Source of the DNA: Chaetorhynchus papuensis
Taxonomy: Eukaryota; Chordata; Aves; Passeriformes; Rhipiduridae
Length of the DNA: 64,000 nucleotides
Assembly: GCA_013396525.1 (NCBI GenBank)
Contig: VWYX01000207.1
Location: 134,564-198,563 of the forward strand
Reading direction: 5' to 3'
The translations under genes and the position numbers were made by a program. Of this stretch, positions 12,201 to 27,200 are shown one piece after another (positions within the stretch are counted from its first letter, which is position 1; every line of letters starts with the position of its first letter). The notes beneath the pieces were generated by a model. It made no database searches. It worked only from the letters and a program-made list of their open reading frames with translations, and had not been told where the DNA came from.

Positions 12201-15200
12201 CTCCCACAGCAGGTGGCCATGAGGACTCCTGGAAGTTGCCACTTCTCAAGAGCATCGGCCCCTCAGAGCTGGGGAATTCTTATACAGAGCTGGCTTTGGG
12301 CACAGGCTTTGGAGCGGACGGAGCTCTCCAGCTTATTGCTGCTTTTCCACCTCTGGAGGAGGCCTTATTCTGTAGGCATTATGCTCTTAGCATCTGGCAG
12401 TCAGGCTTGGAAACACTCTGTTTCCATTTGGCCTCTGGAACAGGGGAGCAATTATTTAGTACTGAAGGCAAAGCTTTTTAGTTGCTGCATTTGGAGCTGC
12501 TCATCCTTTCAATGAACGGAGGCTTGTATGGGTGCCTTGGCAGTGGCAGCTGGCCCCCAGCACTGACACCATGGGTTTGCCACCCATGAACCCGTCCAAC
12601 GAGCCCTTCACTTCTGATCAGCTGCTGCTTTGAGTTGCCTTTTCTAATCCAAAAACTGGGTCAGGCTAATCAACACGCTACTGACTGTAGATCAGGAACT
12701 AGAAGAGTTGAGAAGGCATCCACAGAAATCATGGAGTGCAGTTCTGCTTAGAAGTTCACCTGGGTAATTAAAATTCTTTCAGTGCCTCTAGATGATAATT
12801 TCATGTAATGATCTTTGTTACATAAGCAATTAGTTAATGAATATCTTGTTTATTTCTAATAGAGGAATTCCAGACATCACCAAAACAGTGGCAGAGAATT
12901 TAAATTCGTATTTCTTACTCTAAGTAATGTGTTTTTATATGATTAATTCTAGATATTCTCTCCTCATTTGTGTTCATGCAGACCATTCCACTCAGGAACA
13001 AGGTAGGTTTGGGGCAACTTGGCACTACTGTGAGAGGGAAGAAATAGTAATGATCCAGATGGATAACATCCTGAAGACAGTTACGGGATGTGGATGGGAC
13101 CATTATCTTAGCACAGGGAAAAAACCCAACCTGGACATAAGCCAGGCAGCAAAGGGAAATAGTAGAAATAGTTTCACTGTTTTGACTGTTACTTTGGAGG
13201 ATTAATCCCCACTGGAGCAGGATCTCTGTCAGTCTGTAAACTCATCACTCAGTTCAGATGCTCTGGTAAGCACCCTGCTAATGGGAGTTGTTTGGGATGG
13301 ATGGGTTGGAGGCCAGTCACTGTCCTGCAGTTGCCTTTAAGAAGTTTAGCAGTCTGAACTTCTGAGGCCTAAAGGGCAAAAGCACACTTAGATGCTTGTG
13401 GTTTTTGCTCTCCAATTCTCCACTTGTCTAAGTGGCTCATTCACAGCGATGTTCTGAGGTTTAAAGTTCAAGTGCTCTAAGGTCAGAGTCAAGTGAAGAA
13501 GACTGGAGAAAAAGAGAGGAGTGTTGCTGCCCCTCTGGATGGTGCCAGCTGTCCAGTGGCAGGAAACATGACTTGCTGGGAGAGTTTCTGGGTCTCTGTC
13601 TTTACATCCTTCTCCTTAGCCATGTGAGCTTGATCCGTGGGAAGAGTGTGTTGCACAGTCATAAGACTTCACAGACAGGCTATGAGGAGGAAACCAAACA
13701 ACAGCATGACTGCCAAAAATACCCTGATGGTTAGAAAGGCCTGCTCTATAACTTCTGTTGGTATTTTCTGTAGTTGGTAGTTCTTTATAATTGCAAATAA
13801 GGTTGTGTCTGTGAAATCTGCAAGATCCAAGAGTTCTGCTGGAGAAATAGACGTATGTGTTTTTTGATCTCTGCTTCCTGTCTGTGTTCATTTAGAGGAG
13901 GTAATGGAGAGGAGCTTCCCAAAGGCTGTAGTGCTGTTTCCAGCACACTGACCCTGCTCTTGGCTTCAGGGTCAGCACAGAGAGACTCTGACAGCAGAGC
14001 TGGGGCTCGTGCAGCCAGTGCTGCTGTGCACTAGGTGCTCCCAGTTCCAGTCACAGGCTGGGCTTTGCCTCTGTCCTTCTAACACCCTTGTGTGAAGGCA
14101 CCTGGACTCTTTAGGGACATTTCCAAAGAGGTGATAGAAGGGTAAGACTTCAAATGTCATAATATGCTGCTTAGGCTGATCTTCACTTATTTGTCGTTGC
14201 TTTTCCCTTGCCTCACAAGAAGGGGATGCTGCTGTTTCATTGGAGGTCGGTGGCAGCTGCAGGTGCTTACACACTTCTGAATATGGCAAACCTTCTGCTT
14301 CTCCTTCTTCACCCTTTTAGTGCTAACAGTGAACAGCAAAGCAAGTCAGAGGGCTTTGTATTCTGATTCTCCTTTCTTTGGGAAATTACAGGAAGGTATT
14401 TCCCTTTCATAAGGTAACTAGACAGTGAGCAGTTTGTCAAATGAAAATAAATGACAACTAGCATGTGTTGGTAGAAGGTGCAGAATTAGTCCAGGGCAGG
14501 TAATAAGGTGAGATGGACCTTGTAATTCTACTGACAAATGGCCCAGCCTATGTGAGGAGCGCTGAAGAGTTGGTGATTTGAAGAATTAATCAGTGCAGCT
14601 ATAGATTGAGGTACTTGTAATATGGATACAAGTGTGATCCTGATTTTTCATTAAATAATTACTTTGGTTCAAATTCTCAGAAGAACCTAGAGAGGTAAAG
14701 TACCCAAGTTCTTTCTCTTCTTCTCAAAAAAAAAAAAAAATTATCAAGGACACATAATTTTCAGGTCTGTAGTGATCCAGTCTCATTTTCCTCTGAAGGT
14801 GCTGTATATGTGCAGTCTTTTGCCTCAAATTTTACTCATGCTGGTTGCTGCTGCCTAGCATGACTAAGCTTTGATACTGAGCAATGTTGCAGGTTCTGAG
14901 GCAGAGGTCTGCACCAACCTTTGCATGTATCTTTAGTAATTTTTTAGTAATTTTCAGTTTGGTTTTTTTTGCTCATAGAGCAATGTACATGCTTTATGGC
15001 TGGACAGTTCTTCCTTTAATATTTTCTAGGGGTAATTCTACCGGAGGCCTTAAATAATCTACTCAGTTTTGATCATTCAAGTGCTAAACAGCCTGTTTGC
15101 TTTGGAAGATGTTGCCTAATCATATGCTAGGGTGCAAACAACTGTGACAGTGTGGTCTTGAGCAAAGAATTCTTCCTTGGCAAAAAGACAACTGAGGAAA

Positions 15201-18200
15201 TTGTACCACAGTTTGTCAAACACTTGGCTAACACAGAGGCTGCCAAGGTCGAGAAACTGGCCAAGCAAAGCCTTCAGTCAGTGGCCCGTTGCTGGAATAC
15301 TCTGTGTTTTCCATCCACATACTTATAGTGGTGCCAGCATTGTGGGCAGGAGCTTTTCCTGAAGATTTCCCCCTTTAATATGATTTACAATAAGCACCTT
15401 CTCTTTCTAAATGCCAACAGAATTAAAATTTCCCCCAGGGGAGACTTCTCCCCTTTCTTTTCCTTACTGGCAATGCCTCTGAAAAGCACGTGCAGCCATC
15501 AAATTTGGCTCCAGCCTGTTTTCCATCTAGGATTCTGGTTGATTTCTGCTTTGTCCATGGCCATTCCTGAAAGCACAGACCTCCATCTCACATAATCAGT
15601 GTTCTTGAGATGCCTTTAGCTGTCCCCACACAGAATTTCTGTTGGTGCTGAATCAAGGAGAAGCCTTTGGTTGTAGCAGCTGTGATGGAGTCAACAGCCC
15701 CACTGTCCTTGCAGGGTGAGAAATCAGCTGGATGGGTCTGTGTAGAGCTGGATCTCCATAGCACCTTCTCTTCTCTACACCTGGAGTTGCTGGAAGACCT
15801 CAAAGTGGTGTTATAGGTAAAAAGTTCCAAGTGTTCTTGATTGCAGATGGAAAACTGTGGAATGAGGAAGTAAGTTCTCTGATTAGGAACTGGATTTGGA
15901 ATGCAGCAGAGCTGGTGTAATTAATGGTTCTTGTTCTTACAAATCATGTTCTGTAGATGTTCAATCTCAAATGTCGTTGAACTCTAGGCATTTTCCAGAG
16001 ACCAAGGAGTGTTGCTCAGTTAGTAGCTGATTTTGGTTGGGTTTTGGTAGGTTTTTCTGTGATTTGTTTTTGCTGGGGTGTGTGTGTGTGTTTGGTTGGT
16101 TGGTGTTTTGTTATTAATTAGCCCAAACTTGCTACTTTTCAGTATCTGCATTAGATTCTGGCAGGCAGAAGGACTGGCTTTATCTTGCAGGATGGCTTCA
16201 TGTTTATCAGAGCATGGAAGAGCCTCCAGGTTTGCAGCACCAGGTAGTTCCACCTGTTGAAATAATAGTCCCTGAGCTGAGAAACCCAGTGAACCTATTG
16301 AGCTCAGAGCAGTAGGAACAGGCAGCTGTACAGGGGAATTTCTACAGCTCAATTTGTCACTTGTAGAAGAATCTTTCTGCTTCATCTGTTGCAGTGAGGG
16401 ATATGTTTGCCATTAAAAGGTGGAGGCATTCAGAGAGCTGAATCACGCAGCAGGACTTCTTCTGCACAGCCAGAGAGAAGCCACTTTGCTGAAATCTCAC
16501 TTGTCCTTTTATTCATGTAAGTCAGATGTGCTGGTGTGAGCAGATGAACAAATTATGGTAAAAAAAAAACTGCTAATCCTCTCAGTAAAAGAAATTCCAT
16601 TTATGGAGGAGATAAGACAATGATTGTTTTATTTGCTGCACAAATCTTACTCAAACTTTACCACCCTCAAGTTTCATCATCCTTTGCTGTGTATCCTCTT
16701 GCCTGATGACAGTGTTCATTCAGTCTTGGCTGCTTTTCCATGTTTCTTTGAGAAAACCAATAGCTAAAACACTAAGAATAAAAACTTTTGAATTGTCTGA
16801 ATAATTACACCTATGCTAGGAAATTGGTTTTAACCACAAAACAAACTGTTGGTTGTGTTGGGGGTGGGGTGGTGCATATATTGTTTTGTTTGGAGGATTA
16901 TTATTTTATTTGCTAATGCTGATAAAAAACAAAACCAAAAGCAACCCACCAGCAGAAATGGCCTTTCTCCCTCAGAGAAGGACATTTGTTTAAGAGAAGC
17001 TAATGTCTCTAAGGGGCAGATCATAGGTGGAACTGTTCTGAGCTGAGGAAGGAGGAAATCAGTTGGTTATTCAAATTGTGGCTGAAATGAGGAAGGGGAT
17101 GATGGGGTTTGGGAGGAGGGAAGTCACTGTGATGAAGTGCCTCTCTTGGGAAAGAATGGGGAAAACTCCTGTGGAGACTGGGGCAGGGAGGCAGGCGGTG
17201 GCAGGTCTTGTGTCTGCGGGTGTGACAGCAGCAGGGCAGTCAGGATGGAGGAAGAGCACATGAAAACAAGAGTAATAATGGGAGACCAAGGTGAGAACAG
17301 ATGACTTTGACTTCTTGTGCTGTCGTGAAATTATTTAAGGGCAGAAGATGACACAAGGTGCTGGAAAAACCCATTGATAGTCCAAAAAAAAAGGAGGCAT
17401 TTGTGACAGAGCTTTCATCAAGCAGGTGTTAAGCATCATGAAAACCTTAGTTAAATTAATCTTGACAGCTCTGTGCTTTACTGAAAGCATCTTCCACAGG
17501 CTTCCATCCCACTTCCAGGTAACAAATCCCGTAGTGAGCAGGTACTCTGGGCTGCTGCCACTCTCCTTTCAACTCCTTCCTCAAAACTTTTTGCTGTTAA
17601 ATGTCTCACAAGGAGTTAAATGACTGAACATGGCAAGGCTAAGCTACATATGCATGTTTGGGAGAGTAAATATTTTGGAAACCTTACCAAAAAATTCAAA
17701 TATATTCTCTTTTATTATATATTTTTTTCCTACCTCTTCTGTCTTTCTGCTTCATCCTTCTGGAATGCAAGAAGGACTTTGTGTTTTCCATTGTTGTTTT
17801 TGTTCAGTGTGATAGATGATACTAAAAATAAATAATTTTTAAACTGTTGGAAGTATCCAAACAGTAGGTGATACAGTAAGACATATATCAAATTATGAGA
17901 CTCTTCTGGGTGCGGTTTTTTCAGCAAATGGAGGTAAGTAATTTTATTTGATTTTCAGTTTTGATTTTAGCAGTTGAAGAAATTAATAATGACAAGTACT
18001 GTTGGTGAAAATTATTTTGAAGTTAGCATTTGAAATAAAGTCTGAAGTCGGAAGAAAATAATTTTTCTGAAAAGTGATTTCAGTGACCTTATGGAGCTGG
18101 TAAATAGTGTCTCCTAAGAAGATTATCTTAGAGACCAAGAAGAACATGAGAATTAGCAGCTAAGGAGGCACTTTTGAATGCATAATGGAGATTATCTATC

Positions 18201-21200
18201 CTGATGCAAAGAACAGATGGGACATACAATAAGAGACTGTTAGGGCTAGATCAGATACTCCTTTTGCTTTACAGCAGTTTAAGGATTTATATATAATGTG
18301 AAAATCAAGTGTGCAAAATCACAAAATAAGTTTCAATTAGCAGAGGTTTTAAATAAGAACAAGGAAAGTCTCATGATGTATAAAAATTAAGAGGAAAACA
18401 ATATGCATATTAATTAACAGCAAGATACATAATGTGGGGAGGGTTATGGTGTGACTGATTGCATTTGTGTTACATAATAACACAGATAATTACCTAAATT
18501 AATAGAAAAAACAACCCTACTAGTGGCCAGAGCAGAGACAAACTGCTAAAAATGCAGGGGTAAGACAGACATTTGAGTATACAGGACTTGCAAAAATCTA
18601 CCTAAGAATGCATTAGGGTGTAGCTGAAATAATTGTTTACTATTTGAAATTATCTTTGAAAATTCATAGGTCACAAAGAGACTGCTGAGGATAGGAGATG
18701 TAAAAAAGTAGCATGTTTAAGAGGAGGAGGGGAGAAAGACCTGGATAATTACAGGTATTTTTATCTTACTTGAATTTTGGAAATAAGTTTAGAAGTACTT
18801 TGGAAGTAATTAGGCCTGGGCTGTGTAGACCAAATCATGTCAAATCACTGTGCCTTCCTTGTTTGACAGGGCAGTGGGATAAGTGGGATATAGGAGATGT
18901 GGAGTGTAGATATTTTGACTAAAGCTTTCACACTCTTCAAGTCATTTCCATAAGTAATCTACACTCCAAATATAATTTCCATAAGGTGGGTGCATAGTTG
19001 TTTACAGAATGTCTGAACCAGAACCAGTTCATTCTCAAATGGTGAAAGCATTTAAGCAGATAAGTTCATATGTTCCTTCCTGTGAAAGCAGGTTGAGAAT
19101 AATGACAGTAGTCAGAAGGGGAAAATGTCAAAAAAAGTGTGAATGACACTGTCCTGGTAGGGCAGAGTCAAAATTCTGAACAACCCTTAGTTAAACAACA
19201 GAATGAAATTTAATGCAAAAAATAAATTGAAGCCACAGCTGTATAAAGGCATTCACATGACTAAACAGTTGTGTGATGGAAATCTCTTGGGTTCTAGTGA
19301 ATGGCAGTGGATAATTAGTAGCAGTATCATACTTCTGTAAGCAAAACAAATGTGGGTTCACTGAATGATTTGGGTTAGAAGGGACATTCATATATCATCT
19401 GGTTCCACCCCTGCTGTGGACAGGGACACCTTCCCACCAGACCAGGTTGCTCCAAGCCGGGTCCAGCCTGGCCTTGGACACTTCCAGGGATGGGGCAGCC
19501 ACAGCTGCTCTGGGCAGCCTGTGCCAGGGCCTCACCACCGTCACAGGGAAGAATTTCTACCTTAGGTCCAATCTAAACCTTCCCTCTTTAGTTTAAACCC
19601 ATTGCTCCTTGTCTGTCACTACAGGCCCTGGTAAAAGTCTCCATCTTTCTTATAAATCCTCTTTAAGTATCCAAAGGTTGCCATAAACCTCAGAACTCCT
19701 AAATCCTTCTCTTCTCCAAGCTGAACAAGCCCAACTCTCAGCCTTTCCTTACAGGAGAAGTGCTCCAGCCCAAGTTTGCTGTTGCAGCTGTGCTGTTTGT
19801 CTGTGGTGAGACTGGTTAGACTTTTCAGATGCACATTTTCTTGTCTAGAAAGGAGATTTCATGTTGCTACCTTGTTTACAGAGCCTAAGAAGAAAACCAC
19901 TGATGTGTGAAAAGTAGTACTTTTATCTTTAGAAACAGCTGATTCCATGAGAGGAACTGCAGGGCTGTGTGACCAGCCAGCTTTCTGCAGGCGGCTGCCA
20001 GTCCTTGAACCAGAATCTGAGAGTTGTTGAGCTAAAAAAAAATTCTTATTAATCAAGACAGCTGGGAGCAAAGCCAAATGCTGGGCCGTAGCAGAAATGA
20101 GTATGCTGCTTATGTTAGACAGAAGTAAATTATTGGCATACTTAAATTTTTAGAGGTTTGGGAGCTGATGCCTTTTTGCCTGTTTTTTTTTTTAAATAAG
20201 TGAATAAAGAGGAAAGATGTTTAGCTGTCTTCTTCATGCTTTTGTAGCAAATTATTAGACTGACACTGTTAAAAAACTGTTGTGCTGTAAGCAACCTGCC
20301 CACAATCTTAACTCCCGAAGTGGTGATATTTTTGGGATAGGGGAAGGAGCTTGGCATACAGTAGCAGTCACGAAACAAGAGTTTACTCAATGCATCCTAG
20401 AAAACATTACAGAATATTTTTTCATGTCAGTGAGTCAGTGTAAATTCCTTCTTAAGCTTTATCTATTATACAGTTTTATAGTTTATGTATTGTATAGTGA
20501 AATAGAAGCAGAGCAAAGGACATTAACAATTCTACAAAGAAAAGGTCTTGGATAAGGGGAATTTATTTTGGGAATAAGTAGTTGGTAGAAGTATGTAAAA
20601 TGATGGTGTAATTAGAGTGTACACTTGTGTGTAAAATGAGGTGTGTGGATGATAATGCTGCAGATTGGTACCTATTGAACTACTCTATTCTAGAATCATA
20701 AAATTAGACAATCACAGACTGGTTTGGGTTGCAAGAGACTTTAAAGATGATCTAGTCCCACCCCCTGCCATGGGCAGGGACACCTTCCACTATCCCATGT
20801 TGCTCCAAGCCCCAGCCAACCTGGCCTTGAACACTCCCAAGGATGGGGCAGGCGCAGCTTCTCTGGGCAACCTGTGCCAGGCCCTCAGCACCCTCACAGC
20901 AAAGAATTTCTTCCTGATATCCAATCTAAATCTGCCCTCTTTCAGTTGAGACCACTTATTTATATGAAGGTAACCTCATTGGTTTATTCCCCCTAATGTT
21001 TTCCATTAAATTGAGGTTCAAATGTAGCAAATCCAGTTCTACTGTGTTTCTGGTTTGAGTATCCCTTAGAGAAAGTCTGGACTGTGCTGAGCATCAATGT
21101 ATTCACTTCTGGTTGATAATTTGTCCTTCTTAATTAAATACTACTATCCCATACTGATTAAATACACAGTTTTCAATTTCAATTCAAAAGTGTAAATTCT

Positions 21201-24200
21201 GTTCTTGGGGCTACAACTGACGCTGCTTCTGCAGTGCAGTGATGTGCAGCTGGATGCAGGCACAGTCCATGCATCAGGCTGAGGGGTCTGGGACACCCTC
21301 TGACCTCTGAAGATGTAACCTCTGTAGTGAACAGGTGGCTTCCCTTTATTTTGAATGGCTGCTTCCACCAGGTTTGGCATCCCACTTCTCCTGTCATTTA
21401 GAATCTATTTGCACCAAAAAAACCTCGACCTCAAAGGCAGACTCTTCGAGTCTGTCCTGTGTGATGAGAGGCTTAGGTCGGATACCCCAGAAGGTGATTG
21501 GGCACTGAGTGGGCTCCCCAGGGAATGGTCACAGCCCCCAAGGCTGACAGAGCTCCAGGAGGGTTTGGACAACGCTCTCAGGGACAGGGTGGGATTGTTG
21601 GGGTGTCCTGTGCAGGGCCAGGAGTTAGACTTTGATCATCCTTGTGGGTCCCTTCCAGCTCTGGACGTTCTCTGGTTCTACACGTCTGTCTCCAACATTC
21701 CAGACTGGCACAAGGGCATTTGCAAGGCGAATGCGACACAGAACCAGTGTGAAACAGTGCCACAGGGCAAGAAACTATGGGATACTGATTATTTTTATGT
21801 GTCCTACTTATTTTTAAAAAACTTCTTCATAAAAAGAAGAAAATCTCCATTTGTTACCACTCTGCTTGCCAGTCACAGGGCTCGTTCCTTCTCACCAATT
21901 GCTCTGGATCTGTGGACAGCAGATTTCATAATCCCAGTCCAGTATCTTTTTAATATCATGCTGTTACTGATACATTTTTCACATCAGGAAATGAAAACGA
22001 TTTTCATGAAGAGCAGTGCTAGTTTTAGCTCTAATATAGGATTAGTCTACTTTCCAATTCTTGTTTCTAAACAGAATTTGTGCCAACTGGAAATTTTCCA
22101 GTTGGTTGAAAAATGACATGGGAGCAGATCGGTCAGGAATATTTGTTTTTTCACCCTGGGGTTCCTTCCATCTGCCTAATAAAACAATTATATCACTGTA
22201 AGACTGAAATTCCCTGTGTCCTGTTTGGAAGTGGATGGTACTAGTGGATGTTGAGTCAGATGGAAACCTCTGCTTCTTTTTCTGCCTTTCTGTACCCAGT
22301 ACAGAACCTGTATCTGTCATCTCAGCCTTTTTGGGTGCTGGCATCTGCTTACTAAATCCACACAAATCCTCTTTCCTGGCCTGCACAAGCCCAGTTGTCT
22401 GATTTGTGCTAAATTCTTGATGTCATGAGGTACTGTAACACTGTAAAGTTGTAGAAGCTAATTAAGCATTGTGGTGTGTATTGGAAATTAAAATATGTTG
22501 GTGAAATCTTTTGCAGTAGGCAGGTAAACCATTGTGTGGTGTTCCTTTGGTGTTTCACCATCTGTGCAGCTTGAGATCCTAGTGTCCTCTAAAGACTGTG
22601 ACCTCTGATGGGAAAGAAAACAGCCTCTCTTAGTGTAAAAGTATTTCAAGCTCTTTTTTTTTTTTTTGCTGAAGTTTACTTCAGTTTTTTTTGTAGGTCA
22701 GTGCTGAACTGGGGGTTCCAGTGACAGTCTAGAAACAGCATGGAGGGAAGAGTATATCATCTCTGTTTATGCACATGGTTTCCATCCATTTTCTGCTATG
22801 ATCTGCAAAATCAAATTCACAGTTAAACTTTTCACAGTGATAACAGCATTAAGAGGAATTATACCCAGCAGATTACAGCTCTGAGGGCACCAAATCAGTG
22901 AATGTGGGAGAATGAGAAACTCGCAGTCTTTTATAAGTCTTTCAATGCAATGTATAAACATAATCATTTTAGTCTATGGAAGTTCTGCTGTTTGAAGTTA
23001 GGAGGAACAGACTGTTATCTGTAGTTATTCCTTTTTTTGAACTAAAGATATATATAGATATATATATATATGTATGTATATATATTTACACTGGTGTCTT
23101 TACATTTTAGATAGCACAATTCCTGTTGTGGGGAAAGTCTATATCCTATGTAATAATTAAAAAAAAAATTCTGTTGAAATAAATGCATCAAGTGCAAATG
23201 TTCTCTTATAAACAATTAGTGAAGGAAGGACTACGAGGAGAAAATTAGGTTAAAAAGAAAATATACATAAAGAATTTATGATGAACGTGGATTTTCACTG
23301 ACAAGCTACAGAAGGAGATGTGCTCCATTCCTCTGAGCATGTGGCCTCCTCTGGACCTGCTCCATCAGGTCCATGTCCTTTTTTGCAGTGGGGTCCCCAA
23401 TGGTGGGTGCAGTAGAGGGTTAGAGTCCCCTCCCTCACCTCCTGCACTCACTGTTTTTGGTCCAGCCAAGGACATATATTATATATACCAATCTGATGTC
23501 AATATTCCTTAATTTGTCACACTTGTAAACAGGACATTACCTTCTCTTCCAGCCCAGCAATGACTTTTTCTTTAGTTTTCTTTTTACCACTGCCTTACAT
23601 GTTTATCTCTGGTACTTTTGTTTATGCCATTAATTCTGCAACACTGTTTACAAGTAGTTGATGTAGGTTTGCTAAAGACTCCACTCAGCCACTCGACTGG
23701 AGGCACCATATTCCCATCCTTGGTTTATCTTCATTGTACAAAGAGCCTCCAGTCTCAGAGGCTGCAGCTCCTAGGAGCTGCTCAGTTGTACAGACAACAG
23801 ACCTGCTCGAGTAATTTGCAAATGAGGTGTAAGACGGGGAGTGACAGATGGTCGGGACAGACTGGGAAGAACAAGGAACAGTCAAACAGCACAAGCAGAG
23901 CGTTAGACAGTGGTCATGGTGCTGCTGGTTGTGACTGTGGGATCACTGACTGTGGGCTGCAGAGGAAGTAGAGAGGATGATGGTGAGAGGACGTGCATTG
24001 GTGGGTCAGGAGTTTCCCTTTTACCTTTTTTCATCATTTATAGAGCTGCATGATATTAGATTCTATTCAACTCTCCTACTTGTTTTTTTTTTTTTTGCTT
24101 CACAGTCACTTTCAAAATTGTCAGTGTCCTTTCCAAATCCAGACAAGTTGAAACTGTATTTTTAGTTCTGTTCGTGCAGTTTGCAGTGTTAGAGGAGAGG

Positions 24201-27200
24201 GAGAAAGCATTCCCCATGACTGATGAGGACAGCTGAAATGCTATAAGTGTTGATCACTGTAGGCAAAACAGTAAATCAGGAATGGGCAGTGCAAGCATTT
24301 TATTTGTTTAAACTGTCCCATGGCTTGTTCTTGTTTATTTTTATAGTTTAACTGGGTTGACAGTGTCAGGGAACGAGTAGTGTGCATTTTATGGTTGTTT
24401 TACAACGTTGCATCTCCAAGAGTATAAATAAGACACAGTTTCTCAGCTCTTGGTGTTCCCTGTATTGTAGTTCATCCTTGCATTTAGCGTTTTGCACACT
24501 GACGTCCTGATTCTGCGTCACAGCAACAGAGGTGTCCCCTGACACTGCCACAGCCTCAGTAACAGATTTTTAAGAGGCTGAGGTTTCTATACTCCAGCAG
24601 TGGGGTTATATAGAAGTAAAGTGATTCAGAATGAATGATGGAAACTCTGGTTCTTCTCCCACAGTTTCCCATGAGCTGTCGTTGTGACTGTGGGTCTCTC
24701 CTGGCCTCAGTGTCACCACATGAACAGGACAGTGAGGTGGCCTCAGAAGGCTTGAGGAGATGAAATTGGAGTTGCCAAAGATCAGTGAAAAATAGTGTCA
24801 TAACAAGATAGATATTTATATAGCTTTTCTTACAGCATCAAAGTTCATACAGTTAATAGGAAGAAATTCCTCCCTGTGAGGGTGGTGAGGCCTCAGCACA
24901 GGTTGCCCAGAGAAGCTGTGGCTGCCCCATCCCTGGAAGTGTTCAAGGCCAGGTGGGACAGGACTTGAAGCAGCCTGGGATAGTGGAAGGTGTCCCTGCC
25001 CATGGCAGGGGCTTGGAATGAGAAAATCTTTAAGGTCCCTTCCAACCCAAACCATTCTATAGTTCTATGAATATGAATAATTTTCACACAGCTTCTCATA
25101 ATAAATAATTTCAGTCCTAGTTTTGTGCACAGGTTTGACCACCAGCCCCTTATTTATTGTTGTCCCTAGCACTTCAGTTTGGTTGTAGGGTTGTTTCATT
25201 TTCTTCTCCTAGAGTGCTAGCTAACTGTTTTTATGAGAGATGTGGACTCGTGTCTGCATTAGCATTTTGACTCTGGACTGGGCATTCTCATGAGGCAGCT
25301 TTCCTGTTGCTCTTCATTAACTGTGCTTTTTGTTCACATCACAGAGCAGTTCATGAACTGGATGCCTTTCAGATGAAATTAATATAGAAGATTCACTCTA
25401 GTAGTGGGCCTGATATGCTCCAGCTGTTAATGGGCATTCAGTCCGTGGCACCTGATCAGAAAGTCCTCAGCACCAACTGTTTTGCTGCAGAGATCTGCTC
25501 CTGGAACACTCCTTATTAATATAAATGTAGCAGCTTTTGGTAAAAACTAATTAAGGTTGTTTTTCTTCCTATTTTGTGTGCTAAATTAAGATAATAAGAA
25601 CTTTAGAAACATATACAAAGTAATTTGTTCCTTTTGCTACCAGTTAATTATTGGGCTTAGCAACAGGAACAAGACAAAATCGATAGCTGGTATTTCACTA
25701 TGAACATTCTTAAATCCAATACAGACGAGCCCCTTGGAGTTCACTACATACATTGTCTACTTAGTTATTGTTTGGAATCGTAAAGCAAACAAAGGTGGTT
25801 TTTTTCAGGACAGTCTGAATATTTTCTTCACATCTTTGTTCTTAGCATTATTTTTACCATTCTCAAGCCAAAATGTAAGGCTGCTATTTGGAAAACAAAT
25901 GCATTAAATCCTCCACAAATCTATTCAGGTTCTGATTTTTATTTTTTTTTCCACTGTCAAATACAATGTGAAAGAGGAAAAAAAAAAAAGGGCAAGTATT
26001 AAGTGATGTTGCACAATAATGGTAGCCAGCACAGGAATCAAAAGTAGCTTTTCAGGGAACAAAGAATGATGTCTCTACAGAACAATTCTCAGCACTGAGG
26101 GGTGAAACTAATGGATCTGGTCATAGGATGTGCACTTTCCCAGCTGGTTTGCAAGAGCACTTCCAGCATTTCAGGGAGCTCATACAGCATCTGGATCTGG
26201 AGTACTTCAGATATGGTGTGCTCAGAAAAGCTGTGGCTGATGATACAGTAAAATAACAGTGCTCCTATGAAGAAGAAATGTAAAGTGTGGATTTCTCTTT
26301 TAGCTCAATCGTTGGGTGTGAAATTGAATTGAGAACTCTCCAAACTATATTAAATCACCCCCTTGGCATTGCCACAGGAACAATTTATTTCATCTTGAAG
26401 GAGCCTTTGGTTTCCAGATCAGTGGAGCTAAGCAGGAGGAATGTGCGTCACATTGAGGTAAACAGGGACGTGAGCTGGTTAAAAACAGAAAAGGCAACGC
26501 AGCAAAATTCTGTGGCCCTGACATTTGTCAGCCTCTTCCGAAATGTGAATGCGTTTCCATTAAGCTTTGGGGCAGATATTATCTGTGTACCTTTTGTTGT
26601 GCTGATGAGTTGGAAGCCGAAGGTAAATTTATTTGGTTCAGTTGATTTTTGAAGAGGGAGATCTCTGTTGTTCTGTTCACCAGGATGTTTGCAGTGCTGT
26701 CATGCCATGGTGGGCACGTAATGCAGGAGGTCTGCTGAGGGATGGATGCTTCTTCCTGCCTTATTCCCAGCGTGAGGTGGGACCAGCAAACTTCTTCCAG
26801 CTCCTGACCTACTTTTGCCATCAGGGCTCTTTGAGAGATGACGAGTTACAAATGTCTTTACAACATTGTGTAACGTCTGTTATACTTGCTCAAAGTCCCT
26901 CTCTGGAACAAGACACTGGATCTGTAAGCAGTAAGCATTGCATCAAATATTTCTGCTGTCAGAATGATTTTGGCACAATGTTGAGGGCAGAACCCTCAAC
27001 GTATCCTTCAGGATCTAAAAGTTCTCTGCAGATGCCTCTGAACAGCCCCAGTGTGTCATGATAACACAGCAGGATGTGTGAGCCATGGACCAGGGCTGTG
27101 TTCTGTGGCCAGTGTGCTCCTGTTTAGGGTTGGCTCACTGCAAATTGCAGAGCAACAAGGCCATTTAGCATCACTTCTGGAATACAAACTGTGCATTCTT

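Noticed and set aside
11791..12481. Several long overlapping frames on both strands encoding 16-residue repeats
   Set aside because: They are produced by the 47/48-bp minisatellite, whose period is close to a multiple of three. The mix of 47 and 48 bp breaks any single frame between units.
21355..22116. A 253-residue open frame, the longest after the ENPP5 exon
   Set aside because: Its centre is translated CR1 3' sequence and the rest is flanking DNA. It has no conserved motif and a TGG-rich CR1 signature rather than a gene.
26287..26652. A 121-residue open frame in RCAN2 intron 1 whose beginning (DFSFSSIVGC) looks a little like the alternative N-terminus of RCAN1
   Set aside because: It begins at GTG, not ATG. 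There is no in-phase donor after a suitable 25-30 codons, and the remainder matches no family I know. The resemblance is about eight residues and probably chance.
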